Positions 8,480 to 17,197 of a stretch of 64,000 nt of DNA are shown here, in pieces (position 1 is the first letter of the stretch; each line of letters starts with the position of its first letter). The position numbers and the translations under genes are program-made. The DNA comes from JAFKKS01 sp050187875 (lineage in GTDB: Bacteria > Pseudomonadota > Alphaproteobacteria > Rhizobiales > Xanthobacteraceae), in contig JBFWXB010000005.1 in assembly GCA_050187875.1 (NCBI GenBank), forward strand, positions 1-64,000, in the 5' to 3' direction. The notes under the pieces are model-generated. The model did not search any database. It was not told where the DNA came from and was given only the letters and a program-made list of their open reading frames with translations.

Positions 8480-8987
8480 TCCGCGTGGCTGCGCCAGGCT
8501 CGTTCGCGCAGGTTCGGCAATGGAGAAAATGTCCAATCTTAAATTCCATATTGGTGAGTTTGCGTGATGCCGCGAAATCCCGCACCGAATATCGTTTTGA
8601 TCACCTTGGTTACGAAATCGACCTGCATCTTCGAGTTTTCGGATTTGATGTAGATTTCCGCCGCCTCCTTTGGGTTCGCTTTGATGAACGCGTTCGCGTC
8701 CTCCATTGCTGCGAGAACGGCGCGCGTGATTTTCGGGTTCTCCTGCGTCAGCTTTTCCGTTGCGGCAAGGACGAGAAATGTGGCGGGGCAATGAAACCCT
8801 TGCCATCCGCGATCAAGACCGGGGTGAAGGCCACGCCATACTGGACCGCGATGCGCACTTCCTTGAGGTCGTCGCCTGCCCGCGCCGGCGCGCAAGCAAG
8901 GGCTGCGAGCGCCAAGGCCGCAGCCGCGATCGGCGCACGCGCGATCGATGAAAGAGTGTCGAAAGTACGTCGTGCTCCTTGGTGCAT
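8480..8987 (-). pseudogene. Decayed NMT1/SsuA-type ABC substrate-binding protein gene
   Basis: Reading leftward from ATG 8987, a signal peptide (IAAAALALAALACAPARAGD) is followed by KEVRIAVQYGVAFTPVLIADGKGF, the normal start of an SsuA/NMT1-like periplasmic protein. In a second frame it then jumps directly to LVLAATEKLTQENPKITRAV and DANAFIKANPKEAAEIYIKS, which belong to the C-terminal third. The junction near 8785 removes roughly 150 residues and changes frame. The tail (VDFVTKVIKTIFGAG) breaks up over several frames down to about 8480. Family members run about 330 residues. No matching permease or ATPase lies beside it, so this is a relic of a lost transporter. Confidence 0.75.
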
Positions 8988-9153
8988 TTTTCCGTCCCCG
9001 GTCCCAGACAACGCAGTGAAAATCACACGCGCGGCTTTGGCAATCAGTTAAAGGCGCTTGCCATTTGGGGACAAAGGGCTTGGGCGGGCTCGACGTCCGA
9101 TCGCCACGACCGCGGGCCTATGTCCGATGAAGCCGCGCTCTCGTGGATCGGGC

Positions 9154-9173
9154 ATTGTCATCGCTGTGACAAT
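9154..9173. promoter_or_regulatory. Perfect inverted repeat upstream of the PotD-type importer
   Basis: ATTGTCA (9154-9160), six bases TCGCTG, then TGACAAT (9167-9173): a perfect 7-6-7 dyad about 100 bases before the binding-protein start. It lies in the 284-base gap with the pseudogene and is the clearest operator-like element there. The remainder of the gap shows nothing recognisable. Confidence 0.4.
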
Positions 9174-9271
9174 CTGGTCCTAGTAGTCTTTGCCTTCGGC
9201 GTCGGGCCTATGCAAGAACAAGGCAACGCCTGTTCAAGAGGCGGTATTTCGCGATCAGGGGAGGGTGAACA

Positions 9272-10279
9272 ATGAAAAGAATTCTGCTCGTCATCGGGCT
9301 TGCTGTTGGGGCGCTGGCGGCCGCCGGACCCCAAGCTCAGGCCGCCGACGTCATCTGTTACAACTGTCCGCCGCAATGGGCCGATTGGGCCTCGATGCTC
9401 AAGGCGATCAAGGGCGATCTCGGCTTCGACATTCCGCACGACAACAAGAACTCGGGCCAGACGCTGGCGCAGCTCATCGCCGAGAAGGCGAGCCCGGTCG
9501 CCGATGTTGCCTATCTCGGCGTCGACGTCGGCTACAAAGCCAAGGAACAGGGCGTCGTCGAGCCGTACAAGCCGAAGGGCTTCGACGAGATTCCAGCCGG
9601 CTTGAAAGACCCCGATGGCTACTGGTTCGCTGTGCACTACGGCACGCTGGGCTTCTTTGTGAACAAGGACGCACTCGGCGGCAAACCAGCACCGGCCTGC
9701 TGGAAAGACCTCGCCAAGGCCGACTACCGCGGCATGGTCGGGTATCTCGACCCCTCGTCGGCCTCGGTCGGCTATGTCGGCGCGGTTGCGATCAACACGG
9801 CGCTCGGTGGATCGGAGCAGAACTTCAATCCGGCGATCGACCTCTTCAAGGCGCTGCAGAAGAACGACGCCATCGTGCCGAAGCAAACGTCTTATGCGCG
9901 CGTCGTCTCGGGCGAGATTCCGATTTTGCTGGACTATGACTTCAATGCCTATCGCGCCAAATATAGCGAGAAGGGCAACTTCGAATTCGTCATCCCTTGC
10001 GAAGGCACGGTAACCTTTCCTTACGTCATGAGCCTTGTGAAGAATGCGCCCAACAAGGACAAGGCAAAGCGCGTGCTGGACTACATTCTCTCCGATAAGG
10101 GCCAGACGATCTGGACCAACGCGTATCTGCGGCCGGCACGCGCCGTGCCTCTGCCTGAGCAGGTGCAAAAGCGCTTCCTGCCAGCCAGCGATTATGCGCG
10201 GGCGAAAAGCGTCAACTGGGGCGAATATGCCAAAGTGCAAAAGTCCTTTGTTGATCGCTATCTTGCCGAAGTCCGCTAG
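9272..10279 (+). CDS. ABC transporter substrate-binding protein, family 1 (PotD/iron/phosphonate type)
   Basis: A 335-residue periplasmic binding protein with a Sec signal peptide (residues 1-26, ending PQAQAA). The body resembles family 1 extracellular solute-binding proteins (AfuA/PotD group): VADVAYLGVDVGYKAKEQGVV and HYGTLGFFVNKDALGGKPA. The ribosome site GGGGAGGG lies a few bases before ATG 9272. It heads a five-gene operon with two permeases, an ATPase and a metallophosphoesterase. The Cys pair close to the mature N-terminus (ICYNC) is unusual and may form a disulfide. Substrate unknown; the last gene of the operon points to a phosphodiester or organophosphate. Confidence 0.85.
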   Translation: MKRILLVIGLAVGALAAAGPQAQAADVICYNCPPQWADWASMLKAIKGDLGFDIPHDNKNSGQTLAQLIAEKASPVADVAYLGVDVGYKAKEQGVVEPYKPKGFDEIPAGLKDPDGYWFAVHYGTLGFFVNKDALGGKPAPACWKDLAKADYRGMVGYLDPSSASVGYVGAVAINTALGGSEQNFNPAIDLFKALQKNDAIVPKQTSYARVVSGEIPILLDYDFNAYRAKYSEKGNFEFVIPCEGTVTFPYVMSLVKNAPNKDKAKRVLDYILSDKGQTIWTNAYLRPARAVPLPEQVQKRFLPASDYARAKSVNWGEYAKVQKSFVDRYLAEVR

Positions 10280-10296
10280 CTGGTGACTGTCAAAGC

Positions 10297-10324
10297 CCTG
10301 TGTGGGCGGCCGCGCCCTCACAGG
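10297..10324 (+). repeat. Strong hairpin between binding-protein and permease genes
   Basis: CCTGTG (10297-10302) and GGGCG (10304-10308) pair with CGCCC (10313-10317) and CACAGG (10319-10324), one T/T mismatch, loop GCCG. It sits 17 bases after the binding-protein stop and 15 bases before the permease ATG. There is no T tract, so an mRNA-stabilising or attenuating stem-loop that favours the binding protein is more likely than a terminator. Confidence 0.6.
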
Positions 10325-10339
10325 ATCGCACCGTTTATC

Positions 10340-11155
10340 ATGACCGGACCGACTTTCATTCGCCTCTGTCTGTTGCCGCTCGCGCTGATGGTCGCGGCGT
10401 TCTTCCTCCTACCCATGGCAGAGCTGATCATCGCCGGCGCGCGCGGCCCGCAGGGGATCGCGGCCTATGCCGCCATCCTCGTCGAACCGCGTTACCGTGC
10501 GACATTGATCAATACGGTGCTGCTGGCCGCCGCGACCACGGTCGCCACGCTGATGATCTCCACTGTGGCGGCCCTCTTCCTGCAGCGGCATCGTTTTCCG
10601 GGGCGCTCACTCCTCGTCGCATTGCTCACCTTTCCGCTTGCTTTCCCCGGTGTCGTCGTCGGCTTCATGATCATCCTGCTGGCAGGGCGTCAGGGGCTGA
10701 TCGGCGACGTCTCCTCGCGCCTGGGCGCGGGAAAGATCGTGTTCGCCTATTCGATGGGCGGCCTCTTCCTCGGCTATCTTTATTTTTCGATCCCGCGCGT
10801 CATTCTCACGGTTATGGCGGCGGTCGAGAAGCTCGATCCTGGCCTCGAAGAGGCGGCGCGCTCGCTCGGCGCCGGGCCGTGGGCCGTGCATCGCGATGTG
10901 ATCCTGCCCGCGCTGATGCCGGCCTTCATCGCGTCTGGCGCGATTGCCTTCGCAACGGCGATGGGCGCCTTCGGAACGGCGTTCACGCTCGCGACGAATA
11001 TCGACGTGCTGCCGATGCTGATCTACACCGAGTTCACGTTGGCGGCTAACATCGCGACGGCGGCGGCGCTCTCGGTCGGTCTCGGCCTTGTCGCATGGGC
11101 CTTTCTCATGCTGGCGCGCACCTTCGCCGGCAATACGGTGGCGGCCGCAGGATGA
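10340..11155 (+). CDS. ABC transporter permease (2-aminoethylphosphonate/iron/polyamine type)
   Basis: A 271-residue inner-membrane permease with about six hydrophobic helices, the first at LCLLPLALMVAAFFLLPMAE. The ATPase-contacting loop is EEAARSLGAGPWAVHRDVIL (EAA motif). ATG 10340 is preferred to an in-frame GTG at 10283 because the latter would place the 10297-10324 hairpin inside the coding region and add a non-membrane leader; neither has a clear ribosome site. Its stop overlaps the next permease by 4 bases. Confidence 0.85.
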   Translation: MTGPTFIRLCLLPLALMVAAFFLLPMAELIIAGARGPQGIAAYAAILVEPRYRATLINTVLLAAATTVATLMISTVAALFLQRHRFPGRSLLVALLTFPLAFPGVVVGFMIILLAGRQGLIGDVSSRLGAGKIVFAYSMGGLFLGYLYFSIPRVILTVMAAVEKLDPGLEEAARSLGAGPWAVHRDVILPALMPAFIASGAIAFATAMGAFGTAFTLATNIDVLPMLIYTEFTLAANIATAAALSVGLGLVAWAFLMLARTFAGNTVAAAG

Positions 11156-11961
11156 AATCGTCCTGGCATCGCACGCTGTTTGTTCTGCAGCTCGTCTTCA
11201 CGATCGTGGTGGCAGCTTTCCTCATCGTGCCGGCGCTGCTTTCGATGCTCGCCGGGGTGACGGCGAATTATTTTCGCGGCATCCGCTCGGGATTGACCCT
11301 CGAGTGGATCTGGCAGGTCTGGCAGCTCTATGCAGATACGATCCTGCATTCGTTCGTCATCGCCTTGGTGACTCTCGCGATAACGCTCGTCATCGGCGTC
11401 CCGGCGGCCTATGCACTGCACCGTCGCGGCGGGCGGCTTTCGCGCGTGATCGAGGAGGTGATCACGCTCCCGCTTGCGATCCCGGGCCTCGCGATCGCGC
11501 TTGCGCTGCTTCTCACCTACGGCGAGTTCGGCGCGTTTCGCCGCTCCTGGACGTTCATTATGGTCGGGCACGTCATCTTTACGCTTCCGTTCATGGTGCG
11601 GGCAGTGATGGCCGTCTTCAGCGCTATCGGTGTCAATACGCTTGACGAAGGGGCGGCCTCGCTCGGTGCGTCGCCGTGGCGACGTTTTCGCGACGTCATT
11701 GTGCCGAATGCCAAGCCCGGCATTCTCGCAGGCTCGCTTATGGTCGTCACGCTCTCGCTCGGCGAGTTCAATTTGACGTGGATGCTGCACACGCCGCTGA
11801 CGAAGACCTTGCCCGTTGGCCTTGCCGACAGCTACGCCTCCATGCGCCTCGAAATCGCCTCCGCCTATACGCTCATCTTTTTCGTCATGATCATTCCACT
11901 GCTCGTCGCAATGCAGCTTCTCTCGGTGCGCGAGCGTCGATTTTCGGGGCGACGCGCATGA
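11152..11961 (+). CDS. ABC transporter permease, second subunit
   Basis: A 269-residue membrane permease paired with the preceding gene (ATGA overlap). It has a first helix at LFVLQLVFTIVVAAFLIVPA and an EAA loop DEGAASLGASPWRRFRDVIV. It resembles PotC/PhnV-type subunits of polyamine, phosphonate or iron importers. In-frame codons upstream of 11152 lie inside the previous gene. Its stop overlaps the ATPase start by 4 bases, so the membrane and ATPase genes are translationally coupled. Confidence 0.85.
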   Translation: MKSSWHRTLFVLQLVFTIVVAAFLIVPALLSMLAGVTANYFRGIRSGLTLEWIWQVWQLYADTILHSFVIALVTLAITLVIGVPAAYALHRRGGRLSRVIEEVITLPLAIPGLAIALALLLTYGEFGAFRRSWTFIMVGHVIFTLPFMVRAVMAVFSAIGVNTLDEGAASLGASPWRRFRDVIVPNAKPGILAGSLMVVTLSLGEFNLTWMLHTPLTKTLPVGLADSYASMRLEIASAYTLIFFVMIIPLLVAMQLLSVRERRFSGRRA

Positions 11962-13013
11962 CCGAAAGGCAGGGTGCTTCGATCACTCTCGAGGCTTGCG
12001 GCAAGACGTTCCTTGACGGCACGCGTGCGCTCGAGCCGGTTCATCTCGACATCGCCCGCGGCGAGACCCTGGTCCTGCTCGGGCCGTCGGGCTGCGGCAA
12101 GACTACGACGCTGCGCATCATCGCCGGGCTCGAAGCCCCCGATGCGGGCGGGCGCGTCCTTTTCGACGGTGAAGACGTCACCGGCATCCCGATCGAGCGG
12201 CGCAATATTGGCATGGTGTTCCAGTCGTACGCGCTGTTCCCCAACATGGATGTCGCGGAGAACATCGCTTACGGCCTCAAGATCCGCGGCGTCGCCAGAG
12301 CGGACCGGACGCAACGCGTGGCGGAGCTTGTCGCGCTCACTGGAATCGAGGGCTTGGAGCATCGCGCGATCGATCAACTCTCGGGGGGGCAGCGCCAGCG
12401 CGTCGCACTTGCGCGTGCGGTGGCGATTCGCCCGCGCGTTCTCCTTCTCGACGAGCCGCTCACTGCGCTCGATGCATCGCTGCGCGAGCGTCTGCGGGGA
12501 GAGCTCAATAGGCTCCTGCGCTCGCTTGGCATCACGACGATCTATGTCACGCACGACCAGGCGGAGGCCATGGTGCTGGGCGACCGTGTCGTCGTGATGC
12601 GGCGCGGCGCGATCGCGCAGATCGGCAAGCCGCGTGAGATCTATTTCGAGCCAGCGAACCGGTTCGTTGCGGAATTCATCGGCGCAGCGAATATCATCGA
12701 GGCGACGGCCGCGGGCGGCGTTGCGTCGCTTCCGGGCGGAAAATTGCAGCTGCCGGACCCGAATAGCGCGGGGGCCGTGGTCGCCATGGTGCGTCCGGAA
12801 GCGATCCGGATCGTCGAGGAGCAGGCCGCGGCGCTGCGCGGCCGCGTCGACACGGTGGCGTTTGTCGGCGATCGGTTGCGCGTGACGGTGACGGATGTCA
12901 TCGACAAGCCGCTGACCATCGACGTTCCCAACGCGCTGATGGTGGCGAGCGGTGATCGTGTCGGGCTGGCGATCGAGCCGCGCGCCGTGCGTCTCTTGCC
13001 GGTGGATACATGA
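11958..13013 (+). CDS. ABC transporter ATP-binding protein (PotA/PhnT-like)
   Basis: A 351-residue ATPase that powers the importer. Walker A is GPSGCGKTTTLRII, the Q-loop lies in GMVFQSYALFPNM, the signature is LSGGQRQRVALARA, Walker B is VLLLDEPLTALDA, and the switch His is in VTHDQAEAM. After about residue 240 a TOBE-type C-terminal domain follows (AMVRPEAIRIVEE), as in PotA/FbpC/UgpC-like subunits. It starts in a 4-base overlap with the second permease. The phosphoesterase gene starts one base after its stop. Confidence 0.92.
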   Translation: MTERQGASITLEACGKTFLDGTRALEPVHLDIARGETLVLLGPSGCGKTTTLRIIAGLEAPDAGGRVLFDGEDVTGIPIERRNIGMVFQSYALFPNMDVAENIAYGLKIRGVARADRTQRVAELVALTGIEGLEHRAIDQLSGGQRQRVALARAVAIRPRVLLLDEPLTALDASLRERLRGELNRLLRSLGITTIYVTHDQAEAMVLGDRVVVMRRGAIAQIGKPREIYFEPANRFVAEFIGAANIIEATAAGGVASLPGGKLQLPDPNSAGAVVAMVRPEAIRIVEEQAAALRGRVDTVAFVGDRLRVTVTDVIDKPLTIDVPNALMVASGDRVGLAIEPRAVRLLPVDT

Positions 13014-13014
13014 C

Positions 13015-13854
13015 ATGACGGCGCCGTTCACGCTGATTGCGCAAATCTCCGACCTCCATATCAAGCGGCCGGACGAAAAGGCCTACGGCGTTGTCGACAC
13101 GGCGGCCGCGTTGACGCGCTGCGTTGCCGATCTCAATCGGCTCCAACCGCGCCCCGATCTCGTCGTCATCTCCGGCGACCTCGTCGACGGCGGAACCGAT
13201 GAGGAATACGCTCACTTCGCCGCATTGATCGCGCCGCTCGAGATTCCGTTCCTCGCCATCCCTGGCAATCACGACAGCCGCGAGCCGATGCGCCGGGCGC
13301 TTGCGCGACAGCCTTATGCGCAAGGTCACGGCGCGATGAATCTCGCGGCGCATGTCGGCGACCTCGACCTTTTCCTCCTCGATTCCAGTGTGCCGAGCAG
13401 GGCGTACGGTCACCTCGACGAAGAAACGCTGGCGTGGCTAGAGAAAAATTTGGCGAGCGGCGCGCAACGGCCAGCGATCATCTTTCTGCATCATCCGCCG
13501 TTCCTCGCCGGCATCCGACACATGGACGTGCAGAACCTGCGCAACGCCGAAGCATTGGCCGCAATCGTGGCGCAGTACCCACGCGTTCAGTTGGTTGCGG
13601 CGGGGCATGTCCATCGCGATGCGTCGACGTTGTTCGCCGGCGTTCGTGCGACGATCTGCCCGGCGCCGAACCATGCAGTGACGCTCGATCTGGTCGAGGC
13701 GCTACCACCGTCGTTCACGGTCGAGCCGCCGGCGTTTCACCTGCACGCGCTGTTGCCGAGCGCGGCTGGGCCGCAGCTCATCACCCATTTCGTGCCGATC
13801 GGTGATTTCGTGGGCCCGCACCCGTTTTTCGACGCAGAGGGGCGGTTGCTTTAG
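13015..13854 (+). CDS. Class III metallophosphoesterase (GpdQ/CpdA-like phosphodiesterase)
   Basis: A 279-residue calcineurin-like phosphoesterase with the full dimetal set: ISDLHIKRPD, VISGDLVDGG, IPGNHDSREP, FLHHPPF and AAGHVHRD. Relatives hydrolyse cyclic nucleotides, glycerophosphodiesters or other phosphodiesters. There is no signal peptide, so it acts in the cytoplasm on an imported compound. It starts one base after the ATPase stop, which ties it to the importer. Together they suggest phosphodiester scavenging; with sarcosine oxidase nearby, a choline-containing phosphodiester such as glycerophosphocholine is a tempting but unproven substrate. Confidence 0.88.
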   Translation: MTAPFTLIAQISDLHIKRPDEKAYGVVDTAAALTRCVADLNRLQPRPDLVVISGDLVDGGTDEEYAHFAALIAPLEIPFLAIPGNHDSREPMRRALARQPYAQGHGAMNLAAHVGDLDLFLLDSSVPSRAYGHLDEETLAWLEKNLASGAQRPAIIFLHHPPFLAGIRHMDVQNLRNAEALAAIVAQYPRVQLVAAGHVHRDASTLFAGVRATICPAPNHAVTLDLVEALPPSFTVEPPAFHLHALLPSAAGPQLITHFVPIGDFVGPHPFFDAEGRLL

Positions 13855-14015
13855 GGGGCGGCGGCTTGGCCAATCCGAGACTCGAGACCACGCTGCGCTT
13901 CGTTGGTTGTTGGGACGTTTTGTCGGTCGATTCCCCATTCGCTATTCAACGATAGTCACGAAGCGAGGTGATCGCCAGCGCATACGTGGTTAGCTTTTTC
14001 TCACCTGGATGATGG

Positions 14016-14042
14016 AGCCGAATGCCGTATTGTCATCCGGCT
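14016..14042. repeat. Inverted repeat just upstream of the M28-like gene
   Basis: AGCCGAATG (14016-14024) and CATCCGGCT (14034-14042) pair with one mismatch around a nine-base loop, 28 bases before the start codon. It could be an operator or a 5' leader hairpin. The rest of the 13855-14070 gap shows nothing else clear. Confidence 0.35.
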
Positions 14043-14070
14043 AAGATAAAGAAAACTGCGAGATGTGCTG

Positions 14071-15795
14071 ATGACAACGATTGATCAACTGTGCTCGGAC
14101 GTGCAAGCCGGCGCCATGATGCGGCACTTGGAGGAGTTCGCCCGCCGGGTGAAGCTGTCCGGCACGCCCGAAGAGCTCGAGAGTTTCAAGTATCTGCAGA
14201 AGACGCTCGACGGCTGCGGCTTCAAGACCGAGCTCATTCAGCACGACGCCTATATCAGCCTGCCGGGCAAGGCAAAGCTCGTGGCAGGCGATCATGAGCC
14301 TGCCTGCATCACACATTCGTTCTCACGCTCGTCCGGCCCGAAAGGCGTCTCCGGCGAGATGATCTATCTCGGTTCCGGCGCAGAAAGCGATTTCGCCAAA
14401 CAGGACGTGCGCGGAAAAATCGTTCTTGTCGATGGGTTGGCTTCACCGGCGGTGAGCAAGCGAGCGACGCAGGCGGGCGCCGTTGGCCAGGTGCACGCCA
14501 TGGTCCACGAGCACAAGCATGAGATGTGCATCTCGCCGGTGTGGGGAAGCCCGACCGACGAGACCGTGAAGTTGCTTCCGACGACGGTGGTGGTCACCGT
14601 CAACAAGGAGGATGGCGATGGTCTCAAGGCGCGCCTGGCGCAGGGCGAAAGCCGTGTCAAGCTCTTCGCCGAGGTCGACACGAGCTGGCGCAAAACTCCG
14701 ATTTTGACCGCTGAACTTGCGAGCGCCAATGGCGGCGCGGATGAGCCGTTCGTGATGTTCTCCGGTCATCACGACACCTGGTATTTCGGCGTGATGGACA
14801 ACGGTGCCGCCAACGCCACTATGCTCGAGATTGCGCGCCTGTTCGCGTCACGCCGGGCCGAGTTTCGGCGCGGCCTGCGTTTGTGTTTCTGGTCAGGCCA
14901 TTCGCACGGCCGCTATTCGGGGTCGACCTGGTATGCCGACAAGCACTGGGCCGAGCTCGAGCGGCGGTGCGTCGCGCATGTGAATGTTGATTCGACAGGC
15001 GGTCGTGGAAACACCGTGCTCAACGACATGCCGGCGTCGTCGGAGCTGCGCGCGCTGGCCGTCGAGGCGGTGCAAGCCCAAGGGCAGCAAGAGCTTTCCG
15101 GCGAGAGGATGAGCCGCGCTGGCGACCAGTCCTTTTGGGGCATTGGCATTCCCTCGCTTTTCATGGGTGGCGGAGAACAGCCGGCGGCAGGCGGCGTCAA
15201 TGTCGCCGCTGCGATCTTCGGCGGTGCGGCCCGGAAGGGCGCAGGCTTCGGCTGGTGGTGGCACACGCCTGACGACACGATCGACAAGATCGATCTCGAA
15301 CTCCTGGTGCGCGACACCCGCGTTTATGTGCATGCGCTCTGGCGGCTGCTGACGGATGCCGTTGTTCCGCTCGACTACGCGGACTATGCCGACGCGCTGA
15401 TCAAAGAGCTCGAGCCTCTCAAGGCGGCAAGCGCCAAGGGCGTCGACGTGACGCCGCTTCTCGAGGCCGCGCGCGACCTGAAAAGTAAGGCGGCAGCCTT
15501 CAATGCGCGGATTGCAAAGGCGAGCGACAAGGATGCCGCGGCCCTGCAGGCTGTGCTGATGAAGGTGTCGCGGCATCTGGTGCCGATCGACTACACGAGC
15601 GGCGATCGGTTCGGGCAAGAGCCCGCCTTGGCGTTGACGCCGTATCCGGTTCTCGATCCGATTCGGCGGCTTATGGGTGCGACGGCCGGCAGTGACGCGG
15701 CGCGTTTCCTTGCCGTCGCGGCGACGCGCGCGTGCAACCGCGCGCGTCACGCGATTGACGGCGCCCGATCCGTTTTCGCCGCATCGCCGGCGTGA
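14071..15795 (+). CDS. M28-family peptidase homologue with altered active site
   Basis: A 574-residue protein with a PA-like insert (about residues 85-190, EMIYLGSGAESDFAKQDVRG) and an M28 aminopeptidase-like core. Ligands of one metal site are recognisable: GHHDTWYFG (His234/Asp235 region), Asp243 in VMDNGAAN, Asp307 in HVNVDSTGG and His398 in WWWHTPDDTIDKID. However, the usual Glu-Glu pair (general base plus metal ligand, normally FxGAEExGLxGS) is replaced by His277-Ser278 in FWSGHSHGRYSGS. The enzyme may therefore have unusual chemistry or act on a non-peptide amide. No signal peptide is evident. ATG 14071 is used; GTG 14065 is possible. It stands alone between the phosphodiester module and a convergent symporter. 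Confidence 0.8.
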   Translation: MTTIDQLCSDVQAGAMMRHLEEFARRVKLSGTPEELESFKYLQKTLDGCGFKTELIQHDAYISLPGKAKLVAGDHEPACITHSFSRSSGPKGVSGEMIYLGSGAESDFAKQDVRGKIVLVDGLASPAVSKRATQAGAVGQVHAMVHEHKHEMCISPVWGSPTDETVKLLPTTVVVTVNKEDGDGLKARLAQGESRVKLFAEVDTSWRKTPILTAELASANGGADEPFVMFSGHHDTWYFGVMDNGAANATMLEIARLFASRRAEFRRGLRLCFWSGHSHGRYSGSTWYADKHWAELERRCVAHVNVDSTGGRGNTVLNDMPASSELRALAVEAVQAQGQQELSGERMSRAGDQSFWGIGIPSLFMGGGEQPAAGGVNVAAAIFGGAARKGAGFGWWWHTPDDTIDKIDLELLVRDTRVYVHALWRLLTDAVVPLDYADYADALIKELEPLKAASAKGVDVTPLLEAARDLKSKAAAFNARIAKASDKDAAALQAVLMKVSRHLVPIDYTSGDRFGQEPALALTPYPVLDPIRRLMGATAGSDAARFLAVAATRACNRARHAIDGARSVFAASPA

Positions 15796-15807
15796 GGTGA
15801 CGTTGCG

Positions 15808-15835
15808 GCAGAGTGCGATTTCGGTCGCACCCTGC
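15808..15835. terminator. Hairpin in convergent gap (candidate bidirectional terminator)
   Basis: GCAG (15808-15811) and GTGCGA (15813-15818) pair with TCGCAC (15825-15830) and CTGC (15832-15835), with one A/C mismatch and a TTTCGG loop. It lies in the 64-base gap between the convergent M28-like and symporter genes. No T tract follows on either strand, so termination is inferred from position and stem strength. Confidence 0.45.
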
Positions 15836-15859
15836 GCCGCCGGTGCAATCGGCGCCTCG

Positions 15860-17176
15860 CTATTCTGGCAGTGGTTTTCCGGCGCGCTCGACGATGAAGA
15901 AGGTCGCGATCAAGCTCGCGACGCCGCCGAAGATGACGTAGTAGGCCGGCGCGAGCGGATCGCCGGTGTAGCGGATCAGCGCCGTCGCGATCAGCGCGGC
16001 GAATCCGCCGAAGATCGCGACCGACAAGCCGTAACCGACCGACAGCGCCGTGTAGCGAATACGCGTCGGGAAGATTTCCGACAGCACGGCGCAGATGACG
16101 CCGGCGCAGAGCGTCAAGATGATCGCCGCGACGGTCTGGACGATGACAAGCGCCGCGACGCTGCGCGCCGACACCAGATAGGAGAACAGCGGATAGCCAA
16201 GGATTGCCGCGCTCAGGAACGACACATAGAGGAGCGGCTTACGCCCGACGCGGTCCGAGAGGGCGCCGATGATCGGCGCGAGGATGAGGTAGACGATGCC
16301 GGCGAACGTTGTCGAGAACAGCGTCGTTGAGGGACTGATCTGGAGCTGCTGCTGCGCAAAGGTCGGCATGTAGACCAGGAATGTCCAATAGATCACGCAA
16401 GGCGAGATGCTGAAGGCGAAGGCGACGAGGAGATTGCCTTTTTGGGTCGTGAGCGCCTCGCGCAACGGGGCTTCGGCGACGGCTTCGGTCGCGACTGTCT
16501 GCGAGAAGGCCGGCGTTTCCGCGACATGCGTCCGCAAGTAGTGGCCGATCGGACCGAGGACGAAGCCGAGGAGGAAGGGAATGCGCCAGCCCCAGGAGTG
16601 GAAGGTTTCGGCGTCAAGGAAATAGGTCAGGAGGCCGGCGACCAGCGTGCCGAGCAGCAGGCCCAGTGCCGTGCCGAATTGCTGGAAGCTGCTGATGAAG
16701 CCACGATGTTTTGTCGGCGCGTACTCGACCAGAAACGCGGCTGCGCCACCCCATTCGCCGCCGGTCGAGAAACCCTGGAACGCGCGGCAGAGCACGAGAA
16801 GGATCGGCGCGAGAATCCCGATGGTCGCATAAGTCGGGATGAGGCCGATCAGGCCGGTTGCGATCGCCATCATGCTGATGGTGACCACCAGCGCTTGGCG
16901 TCGCCCGTAGCGGTCGCCAAACGATCCGATCACAAGCCCGCCGAGCGGGCGAAACAGAAAGCCGACGGCGAACGTGGCGAACGTGCTGAGGAGGGCGGCC
17001 ACCGGGTCTGCCGCCGGAAAGAACGCTTTCGCGATCGCCGCCGCCATGAAGCCGTAGATGACGAAGTCATAGATCTCGAAGACCTGGCCGATGGCGCACG
17101 AAATGATCGCGCGCCGCAGCATGACGTCACGCTCCGGCTTCGCCATGGCGTCTGCGGCGTCGATTGATAAAGCCAT
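15860..17176 (-). CDS. MFS metabolite:proton symporter (MHS family)
   Basis: A 438-residue, 12-helix major facilitator protein. The loop 2-3 signature GSFGDRYGRRQALVV and the repeat copy GALSDRVGRKPLLYV are present, with CRAFQGFSTGGEWGGAA, the hallmark of the metabolite:H+ symporter group (KgtP, ShiA, ProP, citrate carriers). The substrate is therefore probably an organic acid or osmolyte. The start at 17176 has a GAGGAGG ribosome site. Upstream sits a perfect palindrome (17186-17197) and then the LysR gene, transcribed in the same direction, which may control it. Confidence 0.9.
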   Translation of the reverse strand: MALSIDAADAMAKPERDVMLRRAIISCAIGQVFEIYDFVIYGFMAAAIAKAFFPAADPVAALLSTFATFAVGFLFRPLGGLVIGSFGDRYGRRQALVVTISMMAIATGLIGLIPTYATIGILAPILLVLCRAFQGFSTGGEWGGAAAFLVEYAPTKHRGFISSFQQFGTALGLLLGTLVAGLLTYFLDAETFHSWGWRIPFLLGFVLGPIGHYLRTHVAETPAFSQTVATEAVAEAPLREALTTQKGNLLVAFAFSISPCVIYWTFLVYMPTFAQQQLQISPSTTLFSTTFAGIVYLILAPIIGALSDRVGRKPLLYVSFLSAAILGYPLFSYLVSARSVAALVIVQTVAAIILTLCAGVICAVLSEIFPTRIRYTALSVGYGLSVAIFGGFAALIATALIRYTGDPLAPAYYVIFGGVASLIATFFIVERAGKPLPE

Positions 17177-17185
17177 CCCGGCCTC

Positions 17186-17197
17186 CTCAACGTTGAG
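17186..17197. promoter_or_regulatory. 12-base perfect palindrome upstream of the MFS gene
   Basis: CTCAACGTTGAG is a perfect palindrome, 10 bases upstream of the symporter ATG and touching its ribosome site. A regulator bound here could block transcription; alternatively the dyad folds in the mRNA. The rest of the 196-base gap to the LysR gene has no other clear signal. Confidence 0.3.

Noticed and set aside
9154..9173. Possible Pho box upstream of the phosphodiesterase-linked importer
   Set aside because: The element is an inverted repeat. The TGTCA-like half-sites are not direct repeats at 11-base spacing as a PhoB site requires, so it is listed only as a dyad.
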